Positions 13,746 through 15,869 of a stretch of DNA of 15,869 bases are shown piece after piece. The stretch lies in contig USMO01000012.1 in the NCBI GenBank assembly GCA_900555785.1, positions 1-15,869 on the forward strand. Reading direction: 5' to 3'. Below the pieces are notes generated by a model. That model made no database searches and had not been told where the DNA came from. It was given only the letters and a program-made list of their open reading frames with translations. Each line of letters begins with the position of its first letter. Within the stretch, counting starts at the first letter, position 1. This DNA comes from an uncultured Eubacteriales bacterium. GTDB taxonomy: Bacteria; Bacillota; Clostridia; Oscillospirales; CAG-272. A program made the translations under genes and the position numbers.

Positions 13746-14285
13746 ATGCTGGAAGTTCTGAAAAAGTGCTGCGAGACGAAAAAGCCGGTTAGCCTGTATG
13801 TGGACCCGGACCGCCCGACCGCGTTTCGGTATGGCGAGGTCCTTGCCGTAAACGGGGAGGAACTGCTGACGCTGATGGTCTCTCCGGAGGGCAACTACGA
13901 CGGGCTTTTGCTGCTGTCCACTCCGGATATTTACCGCATTGAAGTGGATACGCAGTACAACAAAAGAATGGAAATTCTCACCAAGCCGTTTGAAAAGCCT
14001 GCGTTGCAGGTCTCCGAAACGAATATCAAACAGGATCTGCTTGGCTATCTTGCCGCCGAGGGACGGATTGCATCCTTTTCCATCGGAAACGGCGAGACGG
14101 TTTACGGAACGGTGACCGAACGCTCGGACGGGTACTGCACGATCCGGCAGGTGGACTATTACGGAAAAGCGGACGGCATCTCCTATCTGGATACGAGCGA
14201 GATTTCGACAATCGAATTTGATTCTGCCGAAATGCAGGAGCTGAACACGCTCTGGAACCATCAGAACGGTCAGACAAACGCATAA
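13746..14285 (+). CDS. Uncharacterised protein with two tandem Sm-like small beta-barrel repeats
   Basis: The ATG at 13746 is preceded by a perfect AGGAGG (13732-13737, spacing 8); an upstream in-frame ATG at 13698 lacks such a site. The 179-residue product has no signal peptide or membrane segment. Two segments look alike. One (about 14-78) contains FRYGEVLAVNGEELLTLMVS and ends PDIYRIEVDT. The other (about 108-170) contains ETVYGTVTERSDGYCTIRQV and ends SEISTIEFDS. The strand-turn-strand pattern with a final I-x-x-I-x-x-D strand resembles Sm/LSm-type small beta-barrels, which often bind RNA or form protein assemblies. This fold assignment is my inference from pattern only. The gene has its own very strong promoter and a hairpin after it, so it is a separate and probably constitutive transcription unit. 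Confidence 0.8.
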   Translation: MLEVLKKCCETKKPVSLYVDPDRPTAFRYGEVLAVNGEELLTLMVSPEGNYDGLLLLSTPDIYRIEVDTQYNKRMEILTKPFEKPALQVSETNIKQDLLGYLAAEGRIASFSIGNGETVYGTVTERSDGYCTIRQVDYYGKADGISYLDTSEISTIEFDSAEMQELNTLWNHQNGQTNA

Positions 14286-14294
14286 GATGCGGAC

Positions 14295-14334
14295 AATCGC
14301 CACCCAACCGGCTCAGCCGGTGCGGGTGGCGATT
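14295..14334 (+). terminator. Strong hairpin after the gene at 13746 (no U-tract)
   Basis: AATCGCCACCC (14295-14305) pairs with GGGTGGCGATT (14324-14334), and CCGGCT/AGCCGG (14308-14313 with 14315-14320) forms an inner stem. It starts 9 bp after the stop codon and ends exactly where the IS-end repeat begins (14335). No run of T follows, so it may have lost its U-tract to the insertion, or it may act in mRNA protection rather than termination. Confidence 0.5.
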
Positions 14335-14414
14335 CAGCCTGTAGACCAAAAGGCTGTCGTATTGACAAAGCACCGACTTACATGATATAATAGAAGCCGT
14401 AAAGGCAGGTGTTT
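14335..14414 (+). repeat. IS1182-type element end carrying the transposase promoter, left copy
   Basis: This 80-bp segment matches, in inverted orientation and without gaps, positions 15829-15750 (about 65 of 80 identical in my hand alignment). It begins CAGCCTGTAGACC, includes TCGTATTGACA, and ends GTAAAGGCAGGTGTTT just before the transposase remnant. The match breaks off at 14334/14335, which is therefore the likely element boundary. Confidence 0.75.
14362..14391 (+). promoter_or_regulatory. Promoter of the transposase remnant
   Basis: TTGACA (14362-14367) and TATAAT (14386-14391) are separated by 18 bp, followed by an AGGTG ribosome-binding site at 14407-14411. It lies inside the IS-end repeat and would still drive transcription rightwards through the dead transposase, possibly into the gene at 14862. 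Confidence 0.75.
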
Positions 14415-14764
14415 ATCGTGTACAGAAAAAGAACAAAAGCAAGCAAACGCAACTGCAAATGTTGTGCATAGAAGATCTTATGCCGCAGAATCATATGCTG
14501 CAGGATACAACAGCGCAATTGATTGGACATTTATCCGGCCTGTTTTCCGGACATAAAAGCCGTTGTCGCAGATTCTGCGTACAGAACCCATTGGGTTGCG
14601 AAAAAATGATTGACGACAAAAGAGTTCCTTCCTTTCCCTACAAAAGACCGATGACTCCCGATGGGTATTTCAGAAAATGTAAGTACGTATACGATGAATA
14701 TTATGACTGCTATATCTGCCCGAATCAAGTATTAAAATACAGTACCACAATCCGGGAAAGATAA
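14411..14764 (+). pseudogene. IS1182-family transposase remnant
   Basis: The frame from 14411 reads YRVQKKNKSKQTQLQMLCIE, then DLMPQNHMLQ, which is the N-terminus typical of IS1182-family transposases. Most of the protein is then missing. From about 14523 a different frame reads FPDIKAVVADSAYRTHWVAK, part of the DDE catalytic core. At the A-run near 14600-14605 a one-base frameshift returns to the first frame, giving MIDDKRVPSFPYKRPMTPDG, YFRKCKYVYDEYYDCYICPN and QVLKYSTTIRER. The protein then stops where intact members continue for another hundred or so residues. A longer open frame (14459-14764) exists but mixes correct and shifted sequence, so it is not a functional gene. No intact start codon is evident. 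Confidence 0.85.
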
Positions 14765-14786
14765 GTGTGTTCTTTTATTTGGGTGC

Positions 14787-14816
14787 TTACATAATCCCTA
14801 ATGACTTTAATATAAT
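14787..14816 (+). promoter_or_regulatory. Candidate promoter for the gene at 14862
   Basis: A perfect TATAAT (14811-14816) with a poor -35 match TTACAT (14787-14792, 18-bp spacer) lies in an AT-rich stretch 46 bp before the gene. The -10 box is convincing; the -35 box is not. Confidence 0.4.
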
Positions 14817-14861
14817 CTTCAAAATTGATAATTTCAAAAAAGCAAACACCAGGAGCGAAAC

Positions 14862-15716
14862 ATGTTTTTTCAAAAAGGAATTGAACTAACCAAAAAGGAC
14901 ATTGTTAGCGTTATTCATACCGGTAGAGTGGAACAAACCCCAGTTGCATCTTCGTTTATTGAAACGGTCGAGCGGGAATTGGGGATTGTTGTGGTTGCCT
15001 GTTATGTGCAATCCTACGAAAGGATGGTCATTCCGGAGGAGCCGGAAAGGGGACGATTCTTCCGGTTCCAGGTCCGTAAGGTGAAGCCGCTGCTCCCGGA
15101 GCATCCGGAATTTGAGCGACGAATGGAGTTGACGGTCTATCCCGACGCACCGCTGAAAAGTTGCCGGCAGCAGATGACCCGTGCGGTGAAAAGCCGGATG
15201 GTTGCCCTGTTCCTGCAAACGCTGGCAGAACACGGGATTACCGTTCCGTATCCGAGGTTGCTGACCAATGAAGAATTTGAAGCATACGGATTCAACGGAA
15301 AACGGCCGGAAGAGCGCGACAACAGCGTAATCGTGCAGCCGGACGGGCCTGTGCCGGAGCGGTATGACCTGACCTACGACTCTTTCCCGGGGCTTGTGTT
15401 CTGGCATGTCTATTCCGACAGCTGCAGCGGGATTCAGCGCTACCTGCGGGAGCGGAAGGATTATCCGTCCATCCGGGTGTACTGCCAATGGGACAAGGAG
15501 CAGGAACAGGAGACGATCTGGCTATGCTTTTCCTTCCGTTGGAAGATTGAGCAGTTTCTCTCGCGGCCGGATGCAGCGGAAATTCGGGCAGATTGCCTGA
15601 AGATCATCGCGCGGCACGACCCTTGGGGCTTTGTCTCCGACGCGAACTACCGTCCGGTCCTGAAGGTTTGGAATGAGTTGAGCGAGGAAACGCGGGGGTG
15701 CCTGCTCAGGGGATGA
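14862..15716 (+). CDS. Uncharacterised protein (284 residues) between two IS ends
   Basis: ATG 14862 has AGGAG 6 bp upstream. I do not recognise the family. The product is soluble, with no signal peptide or membrane segment, and is rich in Arg, Glu and aromatic residues. Visible stretches include YVQSYERMVIPEEPERGRFF near residue 48, VFWHVYSDSCSGIQRYLRER near 183, and EQETIWLCFSFRWKIEQFLS near 217. The alternation of charged and hydrophobic residues suggests a compact alpha/beta protein. The upstream region and first codons are AT-rich, while the body has the window's usual GC content. It lies between an IS1182 remnant and an inverted IS end, so it may be a passenger or a native gene hemmed in by insertions. 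The hairpin at 15750-15796 follows it and may end its transcript. Confidence 0.7.
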   Translation: MFFQKGIELTKKDIVSVIHTGRVEQTPVASSFIETVERELGIVVVACYVQSYERMVIPEEPERGRFFRFQVRKVKPLLPEHPEFERRMELTVYPDAPLKSCRQQMTRAVKSRMVALFLQTLAEHGITVPYPRLLTNEEFEAYGFNGKRPEERDNSVIVQPDGPVPERYDLTYDSFPGLVFWHVYSDSCSGIQRYLRERKDYPSIRVYCQWDKEQEQETIWLCFSFRWKIEQFLSRPDAAEIRADCLKIIARHDPWGFVSDANYRPVLKVWNELSEETRGCLLRG

Positions 15717-15749
15717 GCAGCAATGCCAATCGCACAGGCCCGGACCAAA

Positions 15750-15796
15750 AAACACCTGCCTTTACGGTTTCTATCATACCATATCGGCAGGTGTTT
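15750..15796. terminator. Hairpin CACCTGCC/GGCAGGTG, terminator-like on both strands
   Basis: AAACACCTGCC (15750-15760) pairs with GGCAGGTGTTT (15786-15796), an 11-bp stem with a 25-nt loop. On the - strand it is followed by a T6 run; on the + strand only by TTTCG. It lies 33 bp after the stop of the gene at 14862 and could end that transcript. It overlaps the IS-end promoter, so its original role may be different (see findings). Confidence 0.5.
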
Positions 15797-15829
15797 CGTC
15801 AATACGACTTCCTTTTTGTCTACAGACTG
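15750..15829 (-). repeat. IS1182-type element end, right copy (inverted)
   Basis: Read on the - strand this matches 14335-14414 over 80 bp without gaps. It carries its own promoter pointing left: TTGACG (15797-15802) and TATGAT (15773-15778), spacer 18. No transposase coding sequence follows it on the - strand, so it is a solo end or the relic of a second insertion. Confidence 0.75.
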
Positions 15830-15869
15830 CTGGCTCAAAGAGCCCGAACCTTTACCGCAAAGGGCAACC
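15830..15869. other. Short 3' edge of the window, no gene seen
   Basis: Outside the IS-end repeat, a small hairpin GGCTC-AAA-GAGCC occupies 15832-15844. The remaining bases carry no recognisable coding or regulatory signal. Confidence 0.3.

Noticed and set aside
14459..14764. Open frame from ATG 14459 as a genuine small gene
   Set aside because: Its sequence is pieces of an IS1182 transposase in mixed frames, with a large internal deletion and a missing C-terminus.
15647..15838. A 63-codon - strand frame at the right IS end
   Set aside because: It runs through the IS-end promoter and the 3' end of the + strand gene, and has no transposase similarity.

Overview
The window looks like chromosomal DNA of a low-to-mid-GC member of the Clostridia (Bacillota), probably a gut Oscillospirales- or Christensenellales-like bacterium. 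This rests on Gram-positive lipoproteins and signal peptides, purine-rich Shine-Dalgarno sites, consensus SigA promoters, a clostridial-type IS1182 remnant, and gene families common in such genomes. The taxonomy is inference. All recognisable genes lie on the + strand.

Layout. (1) 1-859 is the end of an AraC-family regulator with a cupin-like sensor domain. (2) 860-1183 is a dense regulatory region. It holds a 7-bp inverted repeat (919-935), a SigA promoter (957-985), and a roughly 130-nt leader. The first stem of that leader and its intrinsic terminator compete for the same bases, as in a riboswitch or attenuator. I cannot assign it to a known class. (3) 1184-13624 is one tightly packed run of eleven co-directional genes, with gaps of at most 47 bp and several start/stop overlaps. 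In order they encode: a large secreted beta-helix-like protein, a 39-residue peptide, a cytosolic metallo-beta-lactamase-fold (MBL) hydrolase, a sugar-binding-type lipoprotein, a lipoprotein MBL hydrolase, a second secreted beta-helix-like protein, a tiny lipoprotein, a sugar-phosphate isomerase/epimerase-like TIM barrel, a glycerophosphodiester phosphodiesterase, a beta-phosphoglucomutase and an OPA-like MFS transporter. (4) 13643-14334 is a separate unit: a perfect consensus promoter, a gene for a protein that looks like two tandem small beta-barrels, and a strong hairpin. (5) 14335-15869 is a mobile-element scar. It holds a wrecked IS1182-family transposase behind its own promoter end, an unrecognised gene (14862-15716), and a second, inverted copy of the same 80-bp IS end.

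How the genes may work together (inference). The large operon puts on the cell surface two beta-helix proteins with a shared uncharacterised C-terminal module, a solute-binding lipoprotein, and an MBL-fold lipoprotein with a glycosidase-associated N-terminal domain. Inside the cell it supplies enzymes for phosphodiesters and sugar phosphates, plus a likely organophosphate transporter. One consistent reading is an AraC- and leader-RNA-controlled locus that captures and dismantles a phosphodiester-containing glycan or glycerophospho-sugar. No ABC permease or classical glycoside hydrolase is present. The combination of two MBL hydrolases, the shared C-terminal module and a small peptide is not a system I recognise.
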